From assembly GCA_963532425.1 (NCBI GenBank), contig CAUSKK010000014.1, positions 1-63,793 on the forward strand: a stretch of DNA of 63,793 nt. The letters run 5' to 3'. How positions within the stretch are numbered: the first letter of the stretch is position 1; each line of letters opens with the position of its first letter. The notes below the pieces were generated by a model. It was not told the DNA's origin. It was given only the letters and a program-made list of their open reading frames with translations, and ran no database searches. Positions 15,959 through 25,334 of this stretch are shown piece by piece. Origin of the DNA: CAUSKK01 sp963532425. GTDB taxonomy: Bacteria; Pseudomonadota; Gammaproteobacteria; Cardiobacteriales; Cardiobacteriaceae. A program made the translations under genes and the position numbers.

Positions 15959-16423
15959 ATGCAAGCTAGTCAAAAAGTTATCGCCTATCTGAACGAACTC
16001 ATCGGCGGCGAACTCGCCGCCCGCGACCAGTACTTTATCCATGCCGAAATGTACAAGGACTGGGGCTACAACAAACTGTTCGAAGCCAACAACCACGAGA
16101 GCGAACATGAAACCGAACATGCTCGCACCATGATTGCCCGGGTGCTGACCCTGGGCGGCACCCCGAACATGAAGGTGCACGACATCCACGTCGGCCGCAA
16201 CGTGGAGGAGATGATTGCCAACGACCTGCAGCTGGAATACGGCGTCCAGGCGGCCCTGAAAAAAGGCATCAAGCTGTGCGAAGAGGAACAGGACTACGTC
16301 AGCCGCGACCTGCTCGTGGCCCAGCTGAAGGACACCGAGGAAGACCACGCCCACTGGCTGGAACAGCTGCAACGGCAGATTAAGGATGTGGGTCTGCAGA
16401 ACTTCCTGCAAAGCCAACTCTAA
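15959..16423 (+). CDS. bfrA: Bacterioferritin subunit with ferroxidase centre
   Basis: The 154-residue four-helix subunit of a heteromeric iron-storage shell has the ferroxidase residues Glu18, Glu51, His54, Glu93, Glu127 and His130. The haem-ligand Met52 of E. coli Bfr is Thr here. A pair of this kind is known from Neisseria and Pseudomonas, where one subunit oxidises Fe(II) and the other binds haem. The ATG at 15959 follows AAGGAGG. The stop is 14 bp before bfrB, so the two are one operon. Confidence 0.93.
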   Translation: MQASQKVIAYLNELIGGELAARDQYFIHAEMYKDWGYNKLFEANNHESEHETEHARTMIARVLTLGGTPNMKVHDIHVGRNVEEMIANDLQLEYGVQAALKKGIKLCEEEQDYVSRDLLVAQLKDTEEDHAHWLEQLQRQIKDVGLQNFLQSQL

Positions 16424-16437
16424 GCCGGGAGGGGCTC

Positions 16438-16908
16438 GTGCAAAGCAAACCACAAATTATTCAGTGTCTTAACGGCTTGCTCCGCCACGAGCTGACCGTT
16501 ATCAACCAATATTTCCTCCATGCGCGCATGCTGGGCAACTGGGGCTATGTCCAGCTGGAAAAAACCGTTTATAAGCAGTCCATTCGCGCCATGAAGAACG
16601 CCGACAAGCTCATCCAGCGCCTCTTCCTGCTGGAGGGCCTGCCCAATCTGCAGGATTTGGGCAAGCTCATCATCGGCGAGAATGTGGAGGAAATTTTGGC
16701 CTGCGATATTCAGGCCGCCACCGCCCAATATCAGGATTTGCAAAAGGCCATTGCCTTCCTGGAACGGGAGGAAGACTTCGTTTCCCGGGATTTGGTGGAA
16801 GCGCTGCTGAGCGATGTGGACGACTATGTGCACTGGCTCGGCGACCAGCAGGGCCTCATCGAGGACATGGGCCTGGCCAACTATCTGCAGGAACTGCTGA
16901 GTAAATAA
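16438..16908 (+). CDS. bfrB: Bacterioferritin haem-binding subunit, ferroxidase-deficient
   Basis: The 156-residue partner of the upstream subunit keeps Met52, the axial haem ligand at the two-fold interface. It has lost most ferroxidase ligands: position 51 is Ala, 54 is Asn, 94 is Ala, 127 is Val and 130 is Tyr. This is the exact complement of the upstream protein, so the two likely co-assemble. The start is GTG, preceded by GGGAGGGG. A strong terminator follows. Confidence 0.93.
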   Translation: MQSKPQIIQCLNGLLRHELTVINQYFLHARMLGNWGYVQLEKTVYKQSIRAMKNADKLIQRLFLLEGLPNLQDLGKLIIGENVEEILACDIQAATAQYQDLQKAIAFLEREEDFVSRDLVEALLSDVDDYVHWLGDQQGLIEDMGLANYLQELLSK

Positions 16909-16939
16909 ACCCCAAACGATAAAAATCATCATGAGGCTC

Positions 16940-16965
16940 GCGCCCCGCAAGGGGCGCTTTTTTTT
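16940..16965 (+). terminator. Rho-independent terminator of bfrAB
   Basis: GCGCCCC, loop GCAA, GGGGCGC, then eight T. Confidence 0.95.
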
Positions 16966-16969
16966 GGGC

Positions 16970-18415
16970 GAAAGGAAGCGCTTCGTTCCATCGGGGCCAA
17001 TAGGGCGAAGCGCTTCGGTTTTAGAAGCCCGGCCCGGGGCGGAAATTTTGGCACCGGCCCAGCAAGGAAGCGCTTCATTCCCAGTCGCCGGATAGAAACG
17101 CAGGGCCTTGTGCTGGCCAAGCAGCCGGAAGCGCTTCGCTCAAAATGACCCGCCAAATTAAAACCCGCCGCCCAGTTCTAGAACGAAGCGCTTCCCCCGG
17201 CAAAGCCAGCTAAACCGACCGGGACAGCTGGGCCGAAGCGCTTCGGGCGGTGGTGATTTATTGGTTAGCTCAGCAGCCCGAGAGGGAAGCGCTTCCTTTC
17301 TCTCTTCAACGCGGGCCGGGGTCTCTTCTCTTTTCTCCGAAGCGCTTCGACCCGCCGCCGTTTTAATCATTGCCGGCCACGGTTCGTTCTGGGCGAAGCG
17401 CTTCCCTTTGGAAGGCTGATTTTCTTTTCTCGTTTTCTGACTTTGTCGGGGGGAGCTTCGGTTTCGCCAACCAGCGGGAAGCGCTTCGGAGATTTAACCG
17501 TCGGCACCGGGGAAGCGCTTCGGTTTCGCCAACCAGCAGGAAGCGCTTTTATCCAACCTCCCAACCCGAAGCGCTTCCCTCGGCGGCCGGGTTAATCGAA
17601 GCGCTTTGCTAGCTTCCAAAAGGGAGCGTTGCCTTCTGTCTGGACTGATGGAATGGAGCGCTTCGTTCTGAATCTCGGCCGGAAGCGCAGCAACTGTCTC
17701 CCTCCGAAAGACGGATAAACCGAAGCGCTTCTTCCCGCCGGGCCAGATTGCCACGCCAACTCTGAAAAGGGGAGCGCTTCGTTCCCGGAGCTAAGCCAAT
17801 CAAAACGCCGACGGCGGGAGAGTTTAAAACCTGGCCAGTGGGAACAACGCCCGGTGCCGGCGCTACCGCCAATCGGAGCGAGTGAAGCCTGGCGCTGGAA
17901 CGAAGCGCTTCGTTCTGGGGAAATACTTCTAACCGGCTCATCAATTTGAAGCGCTTCTCTGAAAAATGACCCGAGTAGTCAGAGGCCGGGGGCGAAGCGC
18001 TTCGTTGGGGACTCTCTTTCTAACGGAAAACGGTTGCTGCGGCTTGCCGTGCTTCATGAGCTAAGAAATGCCGGTCGCCGGGCCGGGGTAAAACCACACT
18101 GGCCAAGGCCGAAGCGCTTCGGTTCTGGCAGCCCACCCCGGCCCGGGGCGAAAACTTCAGCCCGGGCCCGGCAAGGAAGCGTTTCGCTAAATAACCTGCC
18201 GACTCGCCGCCCTGGCTCTAGAACGAAGCGCTTCCCCCGGCAAAGCCAGCTGAATTAATCGGGGCAATCAAACCGGAGCGCTTCGGCTCCGGGAGCCAAT
18301 CGGCCGGAGCAAAGCCGAGGTTCAGGGCTAAAAGGAGGGAAGCGCTTCCCTCTCAGGATAAAGACTGCTTAAACCGAAGTGCTTCGGGCCGCTGGCGCCC
18401 CCCGCTTCCTGTCGG
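16970..18415. repeat. GAAGCGCTTC palindrome array 3
   Basis: A 1.45-kb gene-free array between the convergent bfrB and acyltransferase genes. Exact and one-mismatch palindromes recur every 30-70 bp. A segment near 17000-17215 is copied with divergence near 18108-18260. Both contain TCTAGAACGAAGCGCTTC followed by CCCCGGCAAAGCCAGCT, so the array has grown partly by segmental duplication. Confidence 0.9.
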
Positions 18416-18419
18416 CCAT

Positions 18420-18441
18420 AAAAAACCCCCGGCAACGGGGG
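18420..18441 (-). terminator. Rho-independent terminator of the prfB-acyltransferase unit
   Basis: On the minus strand: CCCCCG, loop TTGC, CGGGGG, then six T. Confidence 0.9.
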
Positions 18442-18458
18442 CTTCTTTTTCAGGGCTA

Positions 18459-20030
18459 TCAGGCCAGCAGGCGTAATAATTGTTTCAACGCATATTTAAA
18501 CTCCCGGCAGTAGCGTTGCACGGCCGGGGTGCGTTTTTTCTTGTGGGTAATCAGCACGCTGATGTTATTGCGCCGCAGCTGGTAGCTGAGGGCGAAGGCA
18601 TTTTCCCCCTCGGGCACCAGCAGCAGATTCTTCAGCGTGCAGTTGGTGCTGATGCTCAGGCAGGTTTCGGTCTGGTAGTGCTTACTATGGAAAAAGGGCA
18701 AATCCAGCCGCTTGGCCCGGGCCAGCTCCTGCAGCCCCTGCAGATACTGGTAGGGATTGGTACCCACCAGCCGCCGTTCGTATTCCTGCACATAGTCCTG
18801 CCACAGGCTTTTCACCTCCTCGCTCTCGGCGTAGAGCGCTTCGGCCAGGCGAATGGCCGCCGTCGAAGTCAGCTGCACGCGCTGGTTAATGTCGCCCCAC
18901 TCCAAACCGTTGACACTGCGAATGGTCTTGAGATTGCGCCACTGGGCGTACTGGAAGGCCAGGGCCAGCAGCGGCGGCGGGCCGATTTGTTCCAGGGTGT
19001 GGCGGGCGTCGTTGGTCAGGAAAATATCGCAGCTGGTGCTGTAGTAGCTGTCGGCCTCGCGGTCGTAGTGGTCGAGCTGCTCCTCGATTTCCGCCTGCAG
19101 CGCCTCGTCCAGCTCCCAGGCCAGCGGCGTGCAGGCCAAATCGGCGGGCAGGCCGTTGCGGCAGTCGTAGGCCTGGCGGTCGTAGTACTCCTGGGTCTGG
19201 GTCAGCAGCCGGGCCAGCTGCAGCGGGTTGGCCCAGGTGGTTTCGCTGTGCAGGTAATAGCGGTTATCGACGATATTGCAGCGGTAATTCAAGGGCTTAT
19301 AGCTGAAGAAGCTGTCCGTATCCTTGAAGGCGGCGCCGATGAGGGCGTCGTGCAAATCACTCTGGTGGTGGTCGTCGATGGCGACGCTGAACCAGGCCTC
19401 GCGAATCTGTTCCAGCAGGATTTTATTGGCCGGCCGCGCCCGCAGCCTGCCCTTGATTTGCGGGAAGGCGTGCTCGTCGGCGAAGGAATAGGCGGTGAAT
19501 GGAATTTCGCCCTCGTCCGGGTGGCTGCCGTGGAGAATGGCGTAGAGGGCGTTTTCAATCTGCACCGGATTGGCGGTCAGCCCGCTATTGTCGCTGGCCG
19601 CCAGCCGCCAGGCCTTGCCGCGATGGAGCAGGAGAAAATGGCGGTTGCGAATGTCGGCGCTGGCACTGCGGTGGATAAAACCGCGCAGCAGCGGCTGCTG
19701 GTCGCTGTGGTGGCGGTGGAGCAGCAGCAGGGCGGCGATGAAATAGGCCAGCCGCTTCAAACCCCACTGGGTGGAGCGCCAGTCGATGAGGCAGGCCAAA
19801 TTATTCTGGAGCAGATTCCGTTCGCGCCGGCCGCGCTGTTCCTGGAAGTAGAGGCGCTGCCAGGTGCCGATTTCGTCCGTGGCCAGCTGCTCCTCCAGCT
19901 GCTGATTGAGCGGCGCCAGCGCCGTTTCCAGGGCGGCGCAGTCCAGGGCGGCATGCTGGCGGGTGCTTTCGTCGCTGAACGGCTCCAGCCAGTCCTGGTA
20001 GGTGTTCAGCACGGCGGTCAGGTCGGCCAT
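18459..20030 (-). CDS. Choline/carnitine O-acyltransferase family protein
   Basis: The 523-residue protein matches the choline/carnitine acyltransferase family along its length. The N terminus (LTAVLNTYQDWLEPF) follows the usual L-x-x-TL-x-x-YL-x-x-L-x-P pattern. HFLLLHRGKAWRL fits the strand before the active site. The probable catalytic His261 lies in YYLHSETTWAN. LLALAFQYAQWRN and RVQLTSTAAIRLAEAL match the substrate and CoA region, and CLSISTN corresponds to the STS motif. It should transfer acyl groups between CoA and a hydroxylated amine; the substrate is unknown. Such proteins are common in eukaryotes and rare in bacteria. Its ATG overlaps the prfB TGA by one base. Confidence 0.75.
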   Translation of the reverse strand: MADLTAVLNTYQDWLEPFSDESTRQHAALDCAALETALAPLNQQLEEQLATDEIGTWQRLYFQEQRGRRERNLLQNNLACLIDWRSTQWGLKRLAYFIAALLLLHRHHSDQQPLLRGFIHRSASADIRNRHFLLLHRGKAWRLAASDNSGLTANPVQIENALYAILHGSHPDEGEIPFTAYSFADEHAFPQIKGRLRARPANKILLEQIREAWFSVAIDDHHQSDLHDALIGAAFKDTDSFFSYKPLNYRCNIVDNRYYLHSETTWANPLQLARLLTQTQEYYDRQAYDCRNGLPADLACTPLAWELDEALQAEIEEQLDHYDREADSYYSTSCDIFLTNDARHTLEQIGPPPLLALAFQYAQWRNLKTIRSVNGLEWGDINQRVQLTSTAAIRLAEALYAESEEVKSLWQDYVQEYERRLVGTNPYQYLQGLQELARAKRLDLPFFHSKHYQTETCLSISTNCTLKNLLLVPEGENAFALSYQLRRNNISVLITHKKKRTPAVQRYCREFKYALKQLLRLLA

Positions 20031-21125
20031 CAGATGCCCGCTTTCAGACTGGCCTTCAGGAAGGGGTCAAGGCCGCCATCGAGCACGCCCTGGGTGTTGG
20101 AGGTCTCATGGTTGGTGCGCAAATCCTTGATGCGCGACTGGTCCAGCACATAGGAACGAATCTGGTTGCCCCAGCCGATGTCGGCCTTGCTGTCCTCCAG
20201 ACTCTGGGCGGCGGCCGAGCGCTTGTTCATTTCCAGCTCGTAGAGTTTGGAACGGAGCTGCTTCATGCAGGTGTCCCGGTTCTGGTGCTGGCTGCGGCTG
20301 CTCTGGGACTGCACCACGATGTTGGTCGGCAGGTGGGTGATGCGCACCGCCGATTCGGTGCGGTTGACGTGCTGGCCGCCGGCGCCCGAGGCCCGGTAGA
20401 CGTCGATGCGCAGGTCGGCCGGGTTGATGGTGATTTCCACGTTGTCGTCGATTTCCGGCGACACGAACACCGAGGCAAAGGAGGTGTGGCGGCGGTTGTC
20501 CGAATCGAAGGGCGATTTGCGCACCAGCCGGTGCACGCCGATTTCCGTGCGCAGCCAGCCGTAGGCATACTCCCCTTCGAAGGCAATGGTGGCCGATTTA
20601 ATCCCGGCCACGTCGCCGGCGCTCTCCTCCACCACTTCGGTTTTGAAGCCGTGGGCCTCGCCCCAGCGGCAGTACATGCGCAGCAGCATGGACGCCCAGT
20701 CCTGGGCCTCGGTGCCGCCGGAACCGGCCTGAATGTCAAGGAAGGCGTTGTTGCGGTCGAGTTCGCCGGCAAACATGCGGCGGAATTCCAAATCCTCCAC
20801 CTGCCGTTCCCGCTCGGCCAAATCGTTCAGGGCCTCGGCGGCCAGGGCCTCATCGTCCTCGGCCTCGGCCAGTTCCAGCAGTTCGCGCACCTCGGCCAGG
20901 CCGGCTCGCAGTTGATTCAGGCCGTTCACCACATTTTCCAGGGTCGCCCGCTCCTGATTCAGCCGGGTGGCCTCCTCGGGCTTATTCCAGACGTCCGGCC
21001 GTTCCAGCTCGCGCAGCACCTCCTCCAGGCGCTCGGCCTTGGCCTCGTAGTCAAAGATACCCCCGAAGCGCTTCGCTGCGCGCCTGTAGGTCTTTTATCT
21101 TCTCGTAGCTCAAATTCAATTCCAT
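20030..21125 (-). CDS. prfB: Peptide chain release factor 2 (programmed +1 frameshift)
   Basis: RF2 releases peptides at UGA and UAA. Translation starts at the ATG at 21125 and runs 24 codons, ending RSEALRGYL, to an in-frame TGA at 21051-21053. A +1 shift at CTT-TGA-C continues into DYEAKAERLEE, giving 364 residues in total. The tripeptide region and GGQ motif (SGAGGQHVNRTESAVRI) are intact. The Shine-Dalgarno-like GGGGG just before TATCTT follows directly on a GAAGCGCTTC palindrome. lysS, the usual next gene, is replaced by the acyltransferase. Confidence 0.95.
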
Positions 21126-21139
21126 GTTGTTACTCCACT

Positions 21140-21163
21140 GAAAAAGGCCCCGCCGGGCGGGGC
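21140..21163 (-). terminator. Rho-independent terminator upstream of prfB
   Basis: On the minus strand a GGCCCCG/CGGGGCC hairpin is followed by a T-run. It ends the SIMPL-domain gene transcript. Confidence 0.85.
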
Positions 21164-21185
21164 CAAAGGGGGGAAGGGCGGGGCC

Positions 21186-21905
21186 CTAGTTATTGACGGC
21201 GTATTCCACCGTTACCACCAGCCGCACCACCTTGTCGATGGTGCTGGTGTCGTAGCTGCCGCCGTAGTCGTCGCTGTCGCCGGTGCTGTTGGGGGCGTAG
21301 ATGCTGAAGGAGCCCTGGGAGGCCCGTTTCATGGCGCCCACCTCGGCATCGCTGCTCTTCACGAATTCCTCGGCCCGGGTCTTGGCGTCGAGGGTGGCCT
21401 TGGTAATCAGCTCCAGCTTGACCTTCTCCAGCCCGTCGATGAGATAGCTGGGCCGCTCAAAGTCCACATGGCTGTTCTCGGCGCGCAGCTGCTGGATTTC
21501 GTCCCAGGCCTTTTGCACCTTGTCCAAATCCTTGGAGATGACCATGTAGCTGTAGTTGCCGTTGTAGCCCTTGGGCCGACTGCGGGTTTCGCCCTTGTCG
21601 TCAATGTACTCCTCGTAGTTGGTGTTGACGCTCACCGGGTTGCGGCTGAACTCAAAGCCGCGCTCGCGCAGGAACTTTTCCAGCACCAGGCTTTCCTGGG
21701 CCACGTGGTTGAGGGCCTCCTTGTAGTTGGCCCCCCAGGCGCCGACGCTCAGCGACCACTGGGCCAGGGACGCCTTGTAGGGCACCTCGGCCAGACCCTT
21801 GACGGTGATGGTGCCCTGGGGGCGAAAGTTTTTGAAACCCCGGCCGAGCACGAAGGCCGAAGCAATGACGGCCAGGGCCAGAATGGCCAATTGACTGTTT
21901 TTCAT
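21186..21905 (-). CDS. SIMPL-domain (DUF541) periplasmic protein
   Basis: The 239-residue protein has one N-terminal membrane or signal segment (AILALAVIASAFVLG) and then the SIMPL fold. Matching segments are ITVKGLAEVPYKASLAQWSL at the start, the NTNYEEY strand, and AGSF-like ASQGSFSIYAP towards the end. The family (including E. coli YggE) is linked to stress resistance, with no agreed activity. I chose the ATG at 21905; earlier codons lie in the pdxY terminator. Confidence 0.85.
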   Translation of the reverse strand: MKNSQLAILALAVIASAFVLGRGFKNFRPQGTITVKGLAEVPYKASLAQWSLSVGAWGANYKEALNHVAQESLVLEKFLRERGFEFSRNPVSVNTNYEEYIDDKGETRSRPKGYNGNYSYMVISKDLDKVQKAWDEIQQLRAENSHVDFERPSYLIDGLEKVKLELITKATLDAKTRAEEFVKSSDAEVGAMKRASQGSFSIYAPNSTGDSDDYGGSYDTSTIDKVVRLVVTVEYAVNN

Positions 21906-21923
21906 AATGATGTCTCCAAAGGG

Positions 21924-21948
21924 AAAAAAAGCCCGGCGCAAACCGGGC
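21924..21948 (-). terminator. Rho-independent terminator of pdxY
   Basis: On the minus strand: GCCCGG, loop TTTGCG, CCGGGC, then seven T. Confidence 0.9.
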
Positions 21949-21974
21949 GACGACCGGGCCGAAGCCCAGGGCCA

Positions 21975-22799
21975 TTATAGCGGCAGTAGCAGTTCGCCGA
22001 CGTTGCGGGCCTTGGTGTAGGCCAGGGCGGCCCCGACGAAATCGCCGGCAATCTGCACCGCCTCGTTCATGGGCGTGCCGCGCAGCAGCTCGGCGGTCAG
22101 CGTGGCCTGGAAGCAATCGCCGGTGCCCTTGACGTCGCAATCGACGCGCGGATGCCGGGTGAGCCGCACCTCGTCGCGGCTGACGATGAGATTGCCCACC
22201 TGCCCCTCCGCCACCGGGGCGCTGGTAACCACCACCGTGCGCAAATCGCCGTGGCGCTCCAGCAGCAGCCGGGCACTGGCCACCACCGCCTCGGCCGTGG
22301 TCGCCTTCTGGCCGCTGAGGTATTCCAGCTCGAAGAGGTTGGGGGTGATGAGGTCGGCGCAGCCAATCAGGCCGCTGCGATAGTCCTCGGCCAGCTCGGC
22401 CTTGACGTAGAGACCGCTGTCGCTGTCGCCGAGCACCGGGTCGATGCCGATGTGGATTTCCGGCCGGTTGGCGCGCAGGTTGCGCAGCCAGGGAATGAGC
22501 AATTCGGCCTGGGCGCTGTCGCCGAGGTAGCCGAGGATAACGGCCCGGGCCCCCGCCAGCACCTGACGCTCCTCCAGGCCGCGCAGGAAGCCGCCGAACC
22601 AGTCGGCCGGAATGATGCCGCCGTAGAGGCTGGGATAGTGGGGGGTGTTGGAGAAGAGCACCGTCGGCACCACCGCCACGCCGAGGCCGTAGCGTTGCAG
22701 ACAGGGCACGGCGGCGTTATTGCCCACGCTGCCGTAGACCACCTGGGATTGAATGGAAATCACCGCCGTGGGCAGGATTTTTTTGTTGCTGTAATACAT
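21975..22799 (-). CDS. pdxY: Pyridoxal kinase
   Basis: This 274-residue ribokinase-fold enzyme phosphorylates pyridoxal (and possibly pyridoxine) to salvage vitamin B6. SIQSQVVYGSVGNNAAVPCL is the family N terminus, GIDPVLGD contributes to the substrate site, TPNLFELEYLSG is typical of PdxK/PdxY, and KGTGDCFQATL carries the catalytic Asp. It is a single-gene unit with its own terminator. A long palindrome array lies upstream. Confidence 0.9.
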   Translation of the reverse strand: MYYSNKKILPTAVISIQSQVVYGSVGNNAAVPCLQRYGLGVAVVPTVLFSNTPHYPSLYGGIIPADWFGGFLRGLEERQVLAGARAVILGYLGDSAQAELLIPWLRNLRANRPEIHIGIDPVLGDSDSGLYVKAELAEDYRSGLIGCADLITPNLFELEYLSGQKATTAEAVVASARLLLERHGDLRTVVVTSAPVAEGQVGNLIVSRDEVRLTRHPRVDCDVKGTGDCFQATLTAELLRGTPMNEAVQIAGDFVGAALAYTKARNVGELLLPL

Positions 22800-22859
22800 G
22801 GGAAGACTCCGACAAAAAGCGCCATTGTAAAGAAGGGCGGGGCACCGCCAACAGCCGAC

Positions 22860-24135
22860 CTATCGAAAGAGGGCTTCGCTGGGGCGGGGTTGGGAAATGA
22901 AGCGCTTCCCCTCGCCCACCAACGGCCAATGGCGACTGGCTTCCCAATCCTGCGCGGGCTGATTTGCAGGGGAAGCGCTTCCTTTCTAAAGACTTTTCCC
23001 GGCGAAGTGCTTCAACTCGAAATAAGGAGGGAGCACTTCCCGACGCTTGAATCCCCTAACCGAAGCGCTTCCCTTTTTACTAAATCCAACCCGGGCCGGG
23101 CCTCTCCCAGGGGAAGCGCTTCCCGCCGGAAAGCCCCAGCAGAAGAATTTTCCCCGCCTGTCCGGAACGAAGCGCTTCCCCGGTGGATTCAATGCCCGGC
23201 CGAGCCGAGCAGCAACGGCATGACCCGCTCCGACCGAAGCGCTCCCCCGGTTTCCAATGGGATTGGAATGCTCCGGTCTCTCCAACCGAAGTGCTTGACC
23301 CTTGGGAACTAAATGCCGACCCGGGCGCTAAAGCAATGAAGCGCTTCTTTCCCCGGGCCGTTCGGTTTCCCTTTGCCCCCTGCTGGCTTTTAGAACGAAG
23401 CGCTTCGCTTGGAGCAATTCCCCTCGCTTGAAGCGCTTCCCTTCGCGGCCGGTGAAGATTTAAAAATGTCGCCCCGCCGCTGCGTTTCTTTAAAACGAAG
23501 CGCTTCGGCCCCCGCTGGCCGGGGCAGCGTTTTCCCGCTGTCTATTTCTCTGGCCTGAAGCGCTTCCCCCCGGTGGATTCAACGCCCGGGCCGGGGCTGA
23601 TGATTTCAAATCCACCGAAGCGCTTCGTTCTGCGACGCCAGGGCTCAGCTGGAGTTAAGACACTGGCCAACCGAAGCGCTTCCCTCTTTCGGGCCAGGGT
23701 CGGCAAGAATTGAAAAGATGCCGCCCGGTCGAAGCGCTTCGCTGGCGACGCCCAGCCTTCGGCCCGACGGCCATTTTCAGCCTTGGCCCAAATCATTCGG
23801 CACTGGGAGAGCGCTTCGCTAGGAAAAGATTATTGGGCCGGCGGAAGCGCTTCGCTTTGGCCCGTCCAGTTGGTGGAACGAAGCGCTTCGCTCTGGAAAG
23901 CCAGTCGGGAAGGAAGCGCTTCCTCCCTTTCGGGCCAGGGTCGGCAGGGATTGAAAAAATATCCGCCCGGGCGAAGCGCTTTGGCGATGTGGCCGGCGGC
24001 GCTTGGCGGGCGGCAGCCGGTGGAAAGCGGGGAGCAGGGCGTTTCCAGAGCCGAAGCGCTTCGGTTGGAAACGAGCTTCTGTCCCGCTGGCGGGAAGCTC
24101 TGCCCCGCCGGCCGGGCCGAAGCGCTATGCTCAAA
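22860..24135. repeat. GAAGCGCTTC palindrome array 4
   Basis: About 1.3 kb between the divergent pdxY and racemase genes, with a palindrome roughly every 40 bp. Short spacers recur: CCGGTGGATTCAA-GCCCGG occurs near 23180 and 23570, and TTTCGGGCCAGGGTCGGCA near 23690 and 23928. No gene is credible here. The palindromes run right up to the racemase ribosome binding site (GAAGCGCTATGC at 24119). Confidence 0.9.
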
Positions 24136-24151
24136 ATTTTGGAGTTTTACC

Positions 24152-24961
24152 ATGCCCACCCTGATTACCGCCGCCGGGGGCAATGCCACGGTGATTGAAC
24201 GGCTGGCCGCCCCCGCAACGCCGGCCGAGTTGGCCGCCCGGGGCCGCCGGCTGCTGGAGGCCTACGCCGCCCAGGGGGCCGAACAGGCCGGTTTTCTGCT
24301 GCCGCCCGCCGGCGACCCGCTCGTTCCTCGGTGGGCGCCGCCGGCTAAAGCCGCTGCACCTATTCGCTCCCAAGCTCATTTTGCCATGGCCGGCGGGGAG
24401 TTCTGCGGCAATGCGGCCCGGGCCGCCGCCCTGCTGCTGGCGCCCGAGGGGGGAACGGTGGCCTTCAGCCTGTCCGGCTTTACGGGGCTGGTGGCGGCCA
24501 CGGTAACGGCGCTGGGGCCCCGGGACTATGAGGTGAGCGCCACCTTTCCCGGTCTGACGGCGCCGGTACGGGCCCTGGGCCTGCGGCCGGAAGGGCCGGC
24601 GGCGCTGGTGGATTTGGGCGGCATCGTGCACATCGTGCTCATTGCGCCCTTCCCCCGCGCTGCGAAGGTCTACCGCGCGCAACATCGCCGCCTCTGCCGG
24701 GATTTGGCCCTGACGGACCGGGCCGCCGTCGGGGTGATTTGGTGCGAGCGCGCGGGCGAAAATCTGACCCTTCATCCGCTGGTCTGGGTGCGCGCCCTGG
24801 ATAGCTTTTTCTACGAGAGCGCCTGCGGTTCCGGCACCATCGCCGCCGCCGCCGTCCTCGGTTCCGGGGCCTACCACCAGCCCAGCGGCCAGGCCATCGT
24901 CGCCGAACTGGGCGCCGAAGCCATCACGCTGAACAGTGTCATGCAACGGTTTGACCTCTAG
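24152..24961 (+). CDS. Diaminopimelate-epimerase-fold racemase, CntK/histidine-racemase-like
   Basis: The 269-residue protein has the two-domain DAP epimerase layout. One catalytic Cys is in GGEFCGNAARAAA (domain 1) and the other in YESACGSGTIAAA (domain 2). The N terminus TAAGGNATVIE and the EQAGFLLP segment are closer to staphylococcal CntK (histidine racemase for staphylopine) than to true DapF. It should racemise an amino acid without PLP. No cntL- or cntM-like partner is nearby, so it could serve a different D-amino-acid role. The ATG follows TTTTGGAG. Confidence 0.72.
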   Translation: MPTLITAAGGNATVIERLAAPATPAELAARGRRLLEAYAAQGAEQAGFLLPPAGDPLVPRWAPPAKAAAPIRSQAHFAMAGGEFCGNAARAAALLLAPEGGTVAFSLSGFTGLVAATVTALGPRDYEVSATFPGLTAPVRALGLRPEGPAALVDLGGIVHIVLIAPFPRAAKVYRAQHRRLCRDLALTDRAAVGVIWCERAGENLTLHPLVWVRALDSFFYESACGSGTIAAAAVLGSGAYHQPSGQAIVAELGAEAITLNSVMQRFDL

Positions 24962-25063
24962 GCCGGGTCTGGTTCGGTCGGATTGAAGCTCCGAGCCGGG
25001 GTCGCTAGAATGGGGTTGTCGCTCCGGCGACAGACCCATCCATCTTTCAGAAGGAGTAACGCT

Positions 25064-25282
25064 ATGAAGCCTACTTTGATAAAAATGACGATGATGCTGG
25101 CCCTGGCCGCCAGCCTGAGCGCCTGCAGCATGAGCGAGCGCGAACGTAATACCGCCATCGGGGCCGGCGTGGGGGCCGCCGCCGGTCATCTTGTCGGCGG
25201 TGATACCGGCTCCACCCTCGGCGGGGCCGCCCTCGGTGCGGTGGTCGGTAACCAGATTTACCACCGGCGCCACCGCCGCTAG
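25064..25282 (+). CDS. Small glycine-zipper lipoprotein (OsmB/Rick-17kDa type)
   Basis: A 72-residue lipoprotein with signal peptide and lipobox SACS (Cys near residue 22). A glycine-zipper segment follows (AIGAGVGAAAGHLVGG and TLGGAALGAVVGN), then a basic tail RRHRR. Such proteins sit in the outer membrane and resemble OsmB or the short 17-kDa antigen family. AAGGAG precedes the ATG at 25064. A terminator follows. Confidence 0.85.
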   Translation: MKPTLIKMTMMLALAASLSACSMSERERNTAIGAGVGAAAGHLVGGDTGSTLGGAALGAVVGNQIYHRRHRR

Positions 25283-25299
25283 GCCAAGAAAAGCCCCCG

Positions 25300-25325
25300 G
25301 GGCCGTCTACGGACGGCCCTTTTTT
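25300..25325 (+). terminator. Rho-independent terminator
   Basis: GGGCCGTC, loop TACG, GACGGCCC, then six T. Confidence 0.9.
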
Positions 25326-25334
25326 GTGGGCGGG

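Noticed and set aside
22860..24135. Several frames of 80-160 codons in the palindrome arrays
   Set aside because: They consist of EALP, KRF and RSAS translated from the repeat and have no domain, signal or ribosome binding site.
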